A DNA stretch of 64,000 bases from Tateyamaria omphalii (GTDB lineage Bacteria; Pseudomonadota; Alphaproteobacteria; Rhodobacterales; Rhodobacteraceae): assembly GCF_001969365.1 (NCBI RefSeq), contig NZ_CP019312.1:2976001-3040000 (forward strand), written 5' to 3'. Below are positions 35,033-43,310 of this stretch, in pieces. The translations under genes and the position numbers were made by a program. Numbering within the stretch: position 1 is the first letter of the stretch; each line of letters starts with the position of its first letter. The notes beneath the pieces are model-generated. The model was not told the origin of the DNA and did not search any database. It saw only the letters and a list, made by a program, of their open reading frames with translations.

Positions 35033-36109
35033 TTACCTACCATACGCATTGCTGTCATGCTTCTCGACAATCTGCGCAAACCGCCTTGCGAACCGCTCGT
35101 CTGCCTTCGCCTTCTGCTCCAGCACGTCGCGGGCGAATACCATCTGGTCTTCGTGGGCTTCCAGCATGTCGGCCATCCGCGCGTTAGTGGCGGCACCAAT
35201 CCCGGCCATGGCGGTTTGCGCCTCCTGGTCCGTCTTGACCCCAATCTCGTTGATCCGGTGGGCGACGTCCTGCTGCTGCGCCGTCTTCAACGACTTGGTC
35301 AGCGCGTCATACAGCACCACGCGTTGCTTAGTGTCGGTTTGCAGCTTGTTGATCAGCACCATCTGGGTCGCGGCCTGGTTCTGGAGCGAATCCACCCAGG
35401 TCTTACCCTTCTCGATATACCGTTCGAGGGTCTGGGACTTCGCCACCTTGACCTGCTCTTCCTGCACCATCTCGTTGTATTTCGAGTTCATGTCGGCCAG
35501 TTCCGTCTCAAGCGCCGTGCGTTTGGCGGCGTCGGTCTCGGAGGCGATCTTGTTCTCCAGCGTGATGATCTGCGGGTCCATCGCCTGAATGTCGGCTTGC
35601 AGGGCCGACAACTCCTGCACCGTGAATTCACGTTCGTCCAGCGTCTCGGTCAGATTGGCCTCGACCTTGGTTTTCTGCTCTTCGAGCATGGTTAGCTGAC
35701 CCTGCAACAACTGCACGATCACATCGGATTTCGAGATCAGGTCCTGCAGCTTGTCATCAATCGACGCAGACCGGACGCGCTCCTGCCGCATGGATTCCGA
35801 CTTGCCCTTGGCAAAGATACCCACAAAGCTTTCCCAGCCGGTCTTGGACCGCATCTCGTCAAAGTCCTTGGAAAAGGCGGCAGTGACGTCGTCGAGACCC
35901 ATGATCAACTCGGCGATGTTGGAATTCATCACGTCCGTGTGGGCGTGGACATCTTCGAGGGTGGCATTCTCGATATCCATCGAGATGTCGTCGCCCGATT
36001 TCATCTTGGCCCGCGCCGCCTCGATCCGGCTGGTCAGTTCCGAGATTTTTTGTTGCGCCTCAGCGACCTGCGATTGAGATTCTGCCACCTGACTTGCGAA
36101 ATCGGCCAT
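35033..36109 (-). CDS. Long coiled-coil protein, possible TelA-like helical protein
   Basis: 358 residues, nearly all helical: rich in Ala, Gln, Glu, Lys and Asp, almost no Pro, with heptad-like spacing across roughly 1-45, 110-210 and 225-345. No signal peptide or membrane helix. ATG36109 begins MADFASQVAESQSQVAEAQQ, and upstream codons add nothing similar. The pattern of consecutive long helices recalls TelA-type toxic-anion-resistance or PspA-type envelope-stress proteins, but I see no diagnostic motif, so this is weak inference. It is the first gene of the unknown cluster. Confidence 0.72.
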   Translation of the reverse strand: MADFASQVAESQSQVAEAQQKISELTSRIEAARAKMKSGDDISMDIENATLEDVHAHTDVMNSNIAELIMGLDDVTAAFSKDFDEMRSKTGWESFVGIFAKGKSESMRQERVRSASIDDKLQDLISKSDVIVQLLQGQLTMLEEQKTKVEANLTETLDEREFTVQELSALQADIQAMDPQIITLENKIASETDAAKRTALETELADMNSKYNEMVQEEQVKVAKSQTLERYIEKGKTWVDSLQNQAATQMVLINKLQTDTKQRVVLYDALTKSLKTAQQQDVAHRINEIGVKTDQEAQTAMAGIGAATNARMADMLEAHEDQMVFARDVLEQKAKADERFARRFAQIVEKHDSNAYGR

Positions 36110-36228
36110 GAAATGTCCCTTCTGTTCAATGCGTTGAACCATATATAGGTAATGTTACGCATATTTACATCGGCTAAGGCCGACAGTTTGGGAAATAGTT
36201 GCAAAAACACAGCGCCAAGAAAAGGCGG

Positions 36229-37314
36229 TCAGGTGGCAAAAAGCAGCCTGTGCCGCGTGCCGTGCGCGTTTGCGTCCGCCGTGAGCGTCCCGTCAAGCGC
36301 CTGCGCCACCGCTTCGGTGATCTGGGTTCCAAGGCCCGAACGTCGTGGGGGCTTTTCGACGCTGCTGCCGCAGCCATCGTCCGACACTTCCATCTGCGCC
36401 GTCCCCGCGCCAAGGTTTGTCACCGTGACGTGAATGGCGCCCTGACGTCCATCGGGAAAAGCGTGTTTGTAGGCGTTCGTCACCCATTCGTTCAACACGA
36501 TGCCAATGGACGCCGCACGGGACGGGGTCAGGCGCAGATGCGCAAGGGCCGTGTCGATGATCACGTTGTCCGGCGCCTGTTCCGACAGAAAGTCCACGAT
36601 GCGGATCAGGTAATCGTCGAGGTCCACGTGTGTCTGCACGTGGCCCGCCTGCAGCACCTCGTGCAGCCGCCCCATGGTTTCAATCCGCTGGCCCACGGCA
36701 TCCAGCGCCTCGCGCGTTTCATCCAGTTCCGACACGCGGCTTTGGAACCGGGTGAGCGAGGACAGCATCTGGAGCGAATTCTTGATCCGGTGATCGGCTT
36801 CGCTGTGCAGCACCGCCTGTTGCTTCATCGTGCGGCGCAATTCCAGTTGCGCCATCACCTGCCCGGCAAAGACCCGAAGCGTCTTGCGTTGCGTATCGGT
36901 CAACTGGCGCGGTCGGTGATCCAGCACACACAACGTGCCCAGCGGCAGCCCCTCGGAACCTTTCAGAACCGCACCCGCATAGAACCGCAGCCCCGGGTCA
37001 TCGACACACAGCGGATTGCCCTGCATGCGCGGGTCGGCATGGGTGTCTTCGATCTCGACCAGGTCACTTTCAAGGATCGCATGGGAGCAGATGGACGATT
37101 CCAGCGGAGTCTCGGCCACATCCAACCCCTTGACCGCCTTGAACCATTGCCGGTGGCCGTCCACCAGGCTGATCAGCGCGATCGGGACATCGCAGATGTC
37201 GGACACCACGTCGACAATACTGTCGAATGCCGCCTCATACTCAGTATCGAGCACATCATATGAATGCAGGACGTCAAGGCGCTCGTCCTGAAAAGGATGT
37301 CGGTCTGCCAGCAT
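36229..37314 (-). CDS. GAF-domain sensor histidine kinase (HisKA_2/HWE type)
   Basis: 361 residues. An N-terminal GAF domain (about 21-160; DVPIALISLVDG, CSHAIL, YAGAVL, LGTLCVLD) is followed by a HisKA_2-type phosphoacceptor motif SEADHRIKNSLQML (His175) and an HATPase_c domain with N-box VLNEWVTNAYKH and G-box SDDGCG. No transmembrane helix, so it is a cytoplasmic kinase sensing a small ligand, redox or light signal. ATG37314 is preferred; a GTG nine codons upstream lacks a ribosome-binding site. No response regulator is adjacent. Confidence 0.87.
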   Translation of the reverse strand: MLADRHPFQDERLDVLHSYDVLDTEYEAAFDSIVDVVSDICDVPIALISLVDGHRQWFKAVKGLDVAETPLESSICSHAILESDLVEIEDTHADPRMQGNPLCVDDPGLRFYAGAVLKGSEGLPLGTLCVLDHRPRQLTDTQRKTLRVFAGQVMAQLELRRTMKQQAVLHSEADHRIKNSLQMLSSLTRFQSRVSELDETREALDAVGQRIETMGRLHEVLQAGHVQTHVDLDDYLIRIVDFLSEQAPDNVIIDTALAHLRLTPSRAASIGIVLNEWVTNAYKHAFPDGRQGAIHVTVTNLGAGTAQMEVSDDGCGSSVEKPPRRSGLGTQITEAVAQALDGTLTADANAHGTRHRLLFAT

Positions 37315-37433
37315 AGGGAGTTCCAAACGTTGAACACGCACCGTTCATCGAAAATGGTACGCGATTCTGTGAGGCGGCGCAAACTCTGGTTGTAAATCTT
37401 GCAGGAAATACAACCTGCTATGTCATAGTTTAA

Positions 37434-38642
37434 TCAGCCAACCACATTGTGCGCCGGTCCATAGGGGAAACCGGTGATATTCTCGTTTCCGTCTTCGGTG
37501 ATCACCAGGATATCGTGTTCGCGGTAGCCACCCGCACCCGCCTGCCCCTCGGGAATGGTCAGCATCGGCTCCATCGAGATGACCATGCCCGGTTCAAGCA
37601 CCGTCTCGATATCCTCGCGCAGCTCCAGACCAGCCTCGCGGCCATAATAATGCGACAGCACGCCGAAGGAATGGCCATAGCCAAAGCTGCGGTATTGCAG
37701 CAGATTGTGTTCGCGGAAATAGGCGTTCACCCCTTCCGTCACCTCGGCGCAGGTGGCGCCGGGTTTCAAGAGTGACATGCCCAGTTCATGCGCCGCGACG
37801 TTGTGGTTCCAGAGCGTCAGGCTCGCCTCATCCACCGTTTCGACAAACAGCGTGCGTTCCAGCGCGGTATAGTAGCCCGAAATCATCGGGAAGGTGTTCA
37901 GCGACAGGATATCGCCTCGCTCCAGTACCCGGCCCGTGACCGGATTGTGGGCACCGTCGGTGTTCAGCCCCGACTGGAACCAGACCCACGTGTCGCGGTA
38001 CTCGGCATCGGGAAAGCGTTTGGCGATCTCCATCTCCATCGCGTCGCGGCCCGCCATGGCCACGTCGATCTCACGCACGCCCGCCCTGATCGCGTCGCGG
38101 ATGGCATAGCCGCCCACGTCCGCCACCTGCGCGCCGTGGCGGATCAGTGCAATCTCGGCCTCTGACTTGTTCATACGCTGACGCATGGTGGTTTCGTACA
38201 GGTCGACAGTGGCGACGGGTTTCAGGAAATCCTCCATCTTGGCCTGTTGCAGCAGGGTCAGGTGGTCGCTCTCGACCCCGATCACGGCCCCCTCCCCCGT
38301 CACCTCCCGCACGGCACGCCAAAAATTGTCGCGCTGCCAATCGGTGTAGGTGATGTTGTCACCGTGGCTGCGCCGCCACGGCTGGCCCGCGTCGATGCCC
38401 GCGCTGATGGTCACACAGGCGTCTTCGGTCACGACACAGGCATAGGGGCGGCCAAAGGCGCAATAGAGAAAGCCGGAATAATAGGCGACGTTGTGCATGG
38501 ATGTGAGCACAGCGGCGGTGGCGCCCTGCGCGTCCATCCGTTCCCGCAGCTCGGTCAGGCGGGCGTCGTATTCGGCGGCGTCAAAGGGCAGTACGGCCTT
38601 TTCGCCGTTGTGGAAGCGGAAGAAATCGGGGCGCGCGGTCAT
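37434..38642 (-). CDS. Creatinase (creatine amidinohydrolase)
   Basis: 402 residues of pita-bread (M24-like) fold, hydrolysing creatine to sarcosine and urea in the cytoplasm. It aligns along its whole length with Pseudomonas putida creatinase as I remember it: YYSGFLYCAFGRPYA, QPWRRS, TDWQRDN, TWVWFQSGLNTDGAHNP with the catalytic His232, LSHYYGREAGLELREDI and GAGGYREHDIL. The metal ligands of true aminopeptidases are replaced, as in creatinases. AAGGAGG lies upstream of the ATG. No sarcosine oxidase or urease is in the window. Confidence 0.93.
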   Translation of the reverse strand: MTARPDFFRFHNGEKAVLPFDAAEYDARLTELRERMDAQGATAAVLTSMHNVAYYSGFLYCAFGRPYACVVTEDACVTISAGIDAGQPWRRSHGDNITYTDWQRDNFWRAVREVTGEGAVIGVESDHLTLLQQAKMEDFLKPVATVDLYETTMRQRMNKSEAEIALIRHGAQVADVGGYAIRDAIRAGVREIDVAMAGRDAMEMEIAKRFPDAEYRDTWVWFQSGLNTDGAHNPVTGRVLERGDILSLNTFPMISGYYTALERTLFVETVDEASLTLWNHNVAAHELGMSLLKPGATCAEVTEGVNAYFREHNLLQYRSFGYGHSFGVLSHYYGREAGLELREDIETVLEPGMVISMEPMLTIPEGQAGAGGYREHDILVITEDGNENITGFPYGPAHNVVG

Positions 38643-38699
38643 GCCAAACCCTCCTTTTCAGAAAGGTCCCGGCGTGCAGGACGGTTTTGGGCTGGAAAT

Positions 38700-38720
38700 G
38701 CGGGCGACGCCATCGCCCGC
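38700..38720. repeat. Perfect hairpin upstream of the creatinase gene
   Basis: GCGGGCGA (38700-38707), a CGCCA loop and TCGCCCGC (38713-38720). It lies between the hydrolase stop and the creatinase start on the minus strand. No T-tract, so it is a weak terminator or mRNA-processing structure at best. Confidence 0.45.
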
Positions 38721-38740
38721 AGCCACCGCCATGTTGCGCG

Positions 38741-39532
38741 TCACGGTGTCGTCGTCAAGCGACGGATCATGTCGCTGCCCGGATCGGCAAGCGCGTCGAT
38801 GACGTTGAAGTGGTGTTCGCCTTGGGTGATCACGTGATCTGCACTCCAGGCTTTGGCCAGCCAGCGCGCTTGATCCAGGAAAACAGGCCTTTCGTCGGCG
38901 CCGACCCAGACTGTCACGGGCACATCCGGTTTGGGCTGGTGCACCGGGCTTTCGGCCCGCGCCATGGCGGCGTCCAAACTGAAATCCGCATTCATCGTCG
39001 TCTGCAAGAGCGGCTCGAGATCGGACACAGGCGAGATGGGCATGACATGGTTCAGCCGTGCAGTCACAGAGGCAGGCAACATGCCTGGCGCGAGCATCCG
39101 CGACACCAGATGCCCGCCCGCCGAATGCCCCGCCAAACTGATCGGGCCCATGCTGCCATCGGCCACAGCCATCACCGCCTGGGCCACCTGCTGCGTAATC
39201 CCGGCGATCCGCACCGATGGGCACAGGTCGTAGGACGGCATCGCCACGCACCATCCCTGCGCCAGCGCGCCAGCGGCCAGATGTGACCAATAGGACCGGT
39301 CGAATTTCAGCCAGTAGCCGCCATGAACGAATATGAGCGTGCCCTTGGCCTCCCCCTCGGGCAGGAAGTGATCGAGCGCCATGCGTTCGGACGGCCCGTA
39401 GCTCAACCCCAGCCGCGCACGTGGACCCAGGGCCTTGCGAAACGCCTCGGCCTCCTCGGCCCAACGCGGCGGATAATCGGCCGCGCCCTCGATATAGGCC
39501 CCGTTGGCATAGGCATCGTCCATGTCTGGCAT
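38741..39532 (-). CDS. Alpha/beta hydrolase, arylformamidase-like
   Basis: 263 residues with the layout of kynurenine formamidase-type esterases: oxyanion-hole motif FVHGGYW, nucleophile elbow GHSAGGH and a C-terminal catalytic His in GEHHFNVI. The N-terminal DDAYANGAYIEGAADYPPRWAE is typical of that group. AGGGAG precedes ATG39532; the very long open frame further upstream runs antisense through gabD and is not a real extension. It may share a transcript with creatinase (98-base gap). The substrate is not known. Confidence 0.87.
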   Translation of the reverse strand: MPDMDDAYANGAYIEGAADYPPRWAEEAEAFRKALGPRARLGLSYGPSERMALDHFLPEGEAKGTLIFVHGGYWLKFDRSYWSHLAAGALAQGWCVAMPSYDLCPSVRIAGITQQVAQAVMAVADGSMGPISLAGHSAGGHLVSRMLAPGMLPASVTARLNHVMPISPVSDLEPLLQTTMNADFSLDAAMARAESPVHQPKPDVPVTVWVGADERPVFLDQARWLAKAWSADHVITQGEHHFNVIDALADPGSDMIRRLTTTP

Positions 39533-39610
39533 CAACTTCTCCCTTACATTGGAACTGGACAAGCCTAGCCCGTGTTGTTTGACATGCAAAGGACCCGCAA
39601 AGGACACATC

Positions 39611-41086
39611 ATGCTTGACCAGACCACTGACCTGAAATCCATGCTCAACGATCCGAGCCTGCTGGAAACCCGCGCTTATGTGGATGGCACCTGGATGGAT
39701 GGGGACGAAGGGACCTTCGAGGTGACGAACCCCGCCCGCGGCGATGTGATCGCCCATGTGCAGGACCTGAGCCGGGCGCAGGTCGCGCAGGCGATCGCGG
39801 GGGCGCAGGCGGCGCAGAAGGACTGGGCCACATGGACGGGCAAGGAACGTGGCGCGGTCCTGCGCAAGTGGTTCGATCTGATGATGGAACACCAGGACGA
39901 TCTGGGCGTGATCCTGACCGCCGAACAAGGCAAGCCGCTGGCCGAGGCCAAGGGCGAGGTCGGCTATGGCGCGTCCTTTGTCGAGTTCTTTGCCGAAGAA
40001 GCCAAGCGCATCTATGGCGAGACGATCCCGGGCCACCAGCGCGACAAGCGCATCACGGTGATCAAGCAGCCCATCGGCGTGGCCGCGTCCATCACGCCGT
40101 GGAATTTCCCCAACGCCATGATCGCGCGCAAGGCCGCGCCCGCGCTGGCGGCTGGCTGCGCCTTTGTCGCGCGGCCCGCGGAACTGACGCCGCTGTCGGC
40201 CATCGCCATGGGCGTGCTGGCCGAGCGGGCGGGTATCCCGGCAGGGGTGTTTCAGGTGGTGACCACCTCGAACGCGTCCGAGACGGGCAAGGAGTTCTGT
40301 GAGAACCCGGGGGTGCGCAAGCTGACCTTCACCGGCTCGACCGCCGTGGGGCGCATCCTGCTGAAACAGGCGGCCGATCAGGTCATGAAATGCTCGATGG
40401 AATTGGGCGGCAACGCGCCTTTTATCGTCTTTGACGATGCCGATCTGGATGCCGCCGTGGAAGGCGCGATGATCTGCAAATTTCGCAATGCGGGCCAGAC
40501 CTGCGTATGTGCCAACCGGATCTATGTGCAGGCGGGGGTGTATGATGCCTTTGCGGCCAAGCTGAAGGCGGCGGTTGAGGATTTGAAGGTGGGTGACGGG
40601 CTGGAAGACGGCGTGACCACAGGCCCCCTGATCACCGACAAGGCGGTCGAGAAGGTGCAGGATCATCTGGCGGACGTGGTGGAGAATGGCGGCGCGATCC
40701 TGACGGGCGGTAAGCCGCATGATTTGGGCGGTACGTTCCTGCAGCCCACCGTCGTGACGGGGGTGACCCAGGAGATGAAGGTGGCGCATGAAGAGACGTT
40801 TGGGCCGCTCGCGCCGCTTTTCAAATTCGAGGATGTGGACGATGTGATCGCGATGGCCAATGATACGATCTTTGGCCTGGCCGCGTATTTCTATGCCAAC
40901 GATCTTTCCCGTGTCCATAAGGTCGCCGAGGCGCTGGAATATGGGATGGTGGGGGTCAATACCGGCATCATCTCGACCGAGGTGGCGCCCTTTGGGGGGG
41001 TCAAGCAATCGGGGCTGGGCCGCGAGGGGTCGCATCACGGGATCGAGGAGTTTCTGGAGATGAAATATATCTGTATGAGCGTGTGA
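39611..41086 (+). CDS. gabD: NAD(P)-dependent succinate-semialdehyde dehydrogenase
   Basis: 491 residues, an aldehyde dehydrogenase oxidising succinate semialdehyde to succinate at the end of GABA and related catabolism. The NAD-binding TPWNFPNAMIARKAAPALAA, general-base ELGGNAPFIVFDDAD and nucleophile NAGQTCVCANR motifs are the GabD versions (CVC carries the redox-regulated cysteine pair), and the C-terminal PFGGVKQSGLGREGSHHG is diagnostic. AAAGGA precedes ATG39611. It diverges from the arylformamidase-like gene and has no GABA transaminase beside it. Confidence 0.94.
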   Translation: MLDQTTDLKSMLNDPSLLETRAYVDGTWMDGDEGTFEVTNPARGDVIAHVQDLSRAQVAQAIAGAQAAQKDWATWTGKERGAVLRKWFDLMMEHQDDLGVILTAEQGKPLAEAKGEVGYGASFVEFFAEEAKRIYGETIPGHQRDKRITVIKQPIGVAASITPWNFPNAMIARKAAPALAAGCAFVARPAELTPLSAIAMGVLAERAGIPAGVFQVVTTSNASETGKEFCENPGVRKLTFTGSTAVGRILLKQAADQVMKCSMELGGNAPFIVFDDADLDAAVEGAMICKFRNAGQTCVCANRIYVQAGVYDAFAAKLKAAVEDLKVGDGLEDGVTTGPLITDKAVEKVQDHLADVVENGGAILTGGKPHDLGGTFLQPTVVTGVTQEMKVAHEETFGPLAPLFKFEDVDDVIAMANDTIFGLAAYFYANDLSRVHKVAEALEYGMVGVNTGIISTEVAPFGGVKQSGLGREGSHHGIEEFLEMKYICMSV

Positions 41087-41262
41087 CGTCCCATGCTGGG
41101 ACGCGGTGCGGGTGACGTGAATTCAAGGGTTTACAGGTGCGGATTTACCGGATGTTAAGAAACACCGCCCCCTCACATCGCTGTGACCCGCCGCCTGCGC
41201 GATTGCCCGCGGGCGGATATCTGTTCTATTCAAACGACACCTGAGTGCGAGGAATTTGAGAC

Positions 41263-41928
41263 ATGTTGACCAGACGCCATTTCGTCATGACGACCGCCGC
41301 CCTGTTTTCGGCACCCATTGCAGGGCCTGCCCTGGCAAGGCCCATTTCGGATCAATCCAAGTGGTCCGCCTGGGACGCGCAGGTCACACCGGCCAATTTC
41401 GACCTGGCGACATCGAACCCGTGGGGCGTGCATCGCCGGTTCCTGCCGCAGCGGGTGCAGGCCAATGACGGGCTGACGCCGGGCGACATCCACGTCGATG
41501 CGGTGGCCCGCTATCTGTACCACATCCAGGCGGATGGCACGGCCATGCGTTACGGTGCGGCCATCGCGCGTGGCAATCTGTACGAGCCTGGCACCTACAC
41601 CATCAAGCGCAAGGCCAAGTGGCCCACATGGACGCCGACCAAGGCGATGATCGAGCGCGACCCGCAACTGTTCGAACGACATGCCGACGGCATGAATGGC
41701 GGGCCGACGAACCCCCTGGGCTCGCGCGCGCTGTACCTGTTCGTGGGCAACCGGGACACGTACCTGCGCATCCATGGCACGCCCTATCCCCGGTCCATCG
41801 GCGGGCGCGCAAGCTCGGGCTGCGTGCGCATGATCATGGCGCATATCAATCAACTGTATCCGAGCGTCACACCCGGTTCGACCGCGTTCCTGTACCCATC
41901 CGAGGACGGCCTGACGGCGGCGAGTTAA
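41263..41928 (+). CDS. Exported L,D-transpeptidase (YkuD domain)
   Basis: 221 residues with a twin-arginine-like signal (RRHFVMTTAALFSAP, cleaved after ALA). The YkuD active site is IHGTPYPRSIGGRASSGCVRM, with His171 and nucleophile Cys187. These enzymes form 3-3 crosslinks in peptidoglycan or attach proteins to it. The 176-base upstream spacer (41087-41262) probably holds its promoter; I see no other gene there. Confidence 0.92.
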   Translation: MLTRRHFVMTTAALFSAPIAGPALARPISDQSKWSAWDAQVTPANFDLATSNPWGVHRRFLPQRVQANDGLTPGDIHVDAVARYLYHIQADGTAMRYGAAIARGNLYEPGTYTIKRKAKWPTWTPTKAMIERDPQLFERHADGMNGGPTNPLGSRALYLFVGNRDTYLRIHGTPYPRSIGGRASSGCVRMIMAHINQLYPSVTPGSTAFLYPSEDGLTAAS

Positions 41929-42057
41929 GACCACACCGGCATTGAGATCGCGCGCGGGGGTGCCCCCCACGGGCCCGACGAGGTCAGCAAGGAGCGTGGC
42001 GGGCTGACGCCCACATGCCGCCCGGCCCGTGAAGGCGGCCCGGATTATGTGGGGACA

Positions 42058-42249
42058 TGCGCGCGTTTCCCCGATATGCGCGATGAGGACGTCGACAAGC
42101 ACGCGGGCTTTAGCGGAGACTGCATTGCTGTTGGGATGGATGAGCCAGAGCGCGTTCACCGAGATACCAGCGCCGTCAAATGTGGCGAATTCTTGTGTCA
42201 TCCCGTCATTCAGAACCAACCGATGCCATGGGACGTTGAAAACCGGCGC
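42058..42249 (-). pseudogene. Decayed C-terminal fragment of a LysR-type regulator
   Basis: In the 410-base stretch 41929-42338 no intact gene is present, but one minus-strand frame encodes ISVNALWLIHPNSNAVSAKA followed by RVLVDVLIAHIGE. This is the usual end of LysR effector domains (aromatic-hydrophobic 'xHALYP...LSAKVRxFVDFL' pattern). No helix-turn-helix or start codon accompanies it. It lies directly downstream of an intact LysR gene in the same orientation, which suggests a degraded tandem paralogue. The rest of the stretch shows nothing I recognise. Confidence 0.5.
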
Positions 42250-42338
42250 ACATGCAAGCGAAAGCACTCGAACGCGCCCGCGCCATGGATTGTCCATCGC
42301 GCGCGGCCATGCTGCAACGCCACGCAGGGTCCGTTGGT

Positions 42339-43202
42339 TCACACACAAGCGGCGTTGATGAATTCGGCCACCAGTTTCAGGCGCGTTCGGTCCTTGGTGG
42401 CGATCAGATAGGTGTCCTGTGCATCCGGCATCTCGCGAATGGCGACCTGTGCGACGTTGTCCTGGATCAGGCTGCTGTTGCGGAGAAAAAGTGCCACGCC
42501 AATGCCCTGAAGGACCGCTTCGCACATGAGCGGAAAGGTTGTCATGGTGACGGTGCGTGTCAGCCGGATGCCATGCCGTTTGCAGGTTTGGCCAAGCAAA
42601 CGCTGCGTGAGCGACCCTTTTTCCGGCACGATGAGCGTTTCGGGGTGAAGATCGGCCAGTGACACCTCGGCCTGGTGTGCAAATCGGTGATCTGCCGGGC
42701 AGTAGAGAACATATTGCGATTGCTCGATATGGATGCGTTCCCAGCTTTCATGGTCCGGTGGATCCGTGATCAGGCCGACATCGGCCAACCTGCCGCGGAT
42801 CATGGATGTCGCGGTTGTCCAGTCGTGCAGGCCGAAATCGACGCGAATGTCGGGAAAGCGCTGCCGGAAGCGGGCGATGATCTTTAGGGCGGGTTGCGGC
42901 GCGTTCCCGATCACGCTGAGCCGCCCCTCCTGCATGGCGTTGAACCCTTCGAGCCGTTCCGAGACTTCGACATCGAGGGCAACCATGCGATCCGCGAGAT
43001 CGTAGAATTCCTGTCCCGTCGGCGTCAGTTCAACCCCGTCGCGGCCGCGCACAAGCAGCACTGTTCCGACGCTTTTTTCGAGCTTGGCAATGTGCTGCGT
43101 GATCGTGGATTGCGTCACGCCAAGCCGGGTGGCGGCAGCCGAAAAGCTGCCCTCGCGCACGACATAGGCGAAGGCTTCGAACTGATGATGGTTGGGGCGC
43201 AC
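42339..43202 (-). CDS. LysR-family transcriptional regulator
   Basis: 287 residues. The N-terminal winged helix-turn-helix is AFAYVVREGSFSAAATRLGV with TQSTITQHIAKLEKSVG; the effector-binding domain follows. I use GTG43202 because AAAAGGAGA lies 6 bases upstream and the family begins there; two in-frame ATGs at 43226/43235 lack a ribosome-binding site. It is divergent from the ten-gene transporter/phosphodiesterase/PhnM locus, which LysR proteins in this position usually control. The inducer is unknown, possibly an organophosphorus compound. Confidence 0.9.
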   Translation of the reverse strand: MRPNHHQFEAFAYVVREGSFSAAATRLGVTQSTITQHIAKLEKSVGTVLLVRGRDGVELTPTGQEFYDLADRMVALDVEVSERLEGFNAMQEGRLSVIGNAPQPALKIIARFRQRFPDIRVDFGLHDWTTATSMIRGRLADVGLITDPPDHESWERIHIEQSQYVLYCPADHRFAHQAEVSLADLHPETLIVPEKGSLTQRLLGQTCKRHGIRLTRTVTMTTFPLMCEAVLQGIGVALFLRNSSLIQDNVAQVAIREMPDAQDTYLIATKDRTRLKLVAEFINAACV

Positions 43203-43249
43203 GGCGTCTCCTTTTGCGTCGCCCATAGCACCCATCGGTTTCACTAATA

Positions 43250-43257
43250 TGACGTCA
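43250..43257. promoter_or_regulatory. Perfect palindrome TGACGTCA in the LysR/ABC divergent spacer
   Basis: An 8-base perfect palindrome flanked by AT-rich sequence (AATATGACGTCACAAAAC), located between the divergent starts at 43202 and 43311. It could be a regulator half-site pair; no convincing Pho box (two CTGTCAT-like direct repeats) is visible in the same spacer. Confidence 0.35.
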
Positions 43258-43310
43258 CAAAACTTAAGCCTGCACCACACTAGGGTTGGTCTGATCCGTG
43301 GGGGAATCAC

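Noticed and set aside
35033-36109. Firm assignment of the coiled-coil protein as TelA or PspA
   Set aside because: Helical composition alone is not diagnostic and no family motif was visible; kept as weak inference only.
38741-41038. Very long minus-strand open frame (765 codons) through gabD
   Set aside because: Only its last 263 codons match a protein family and have a ribosome-binding site; the rest is antisense to a clear aldehyde dehydrogenase gene and reflects GC-rich codon bias.
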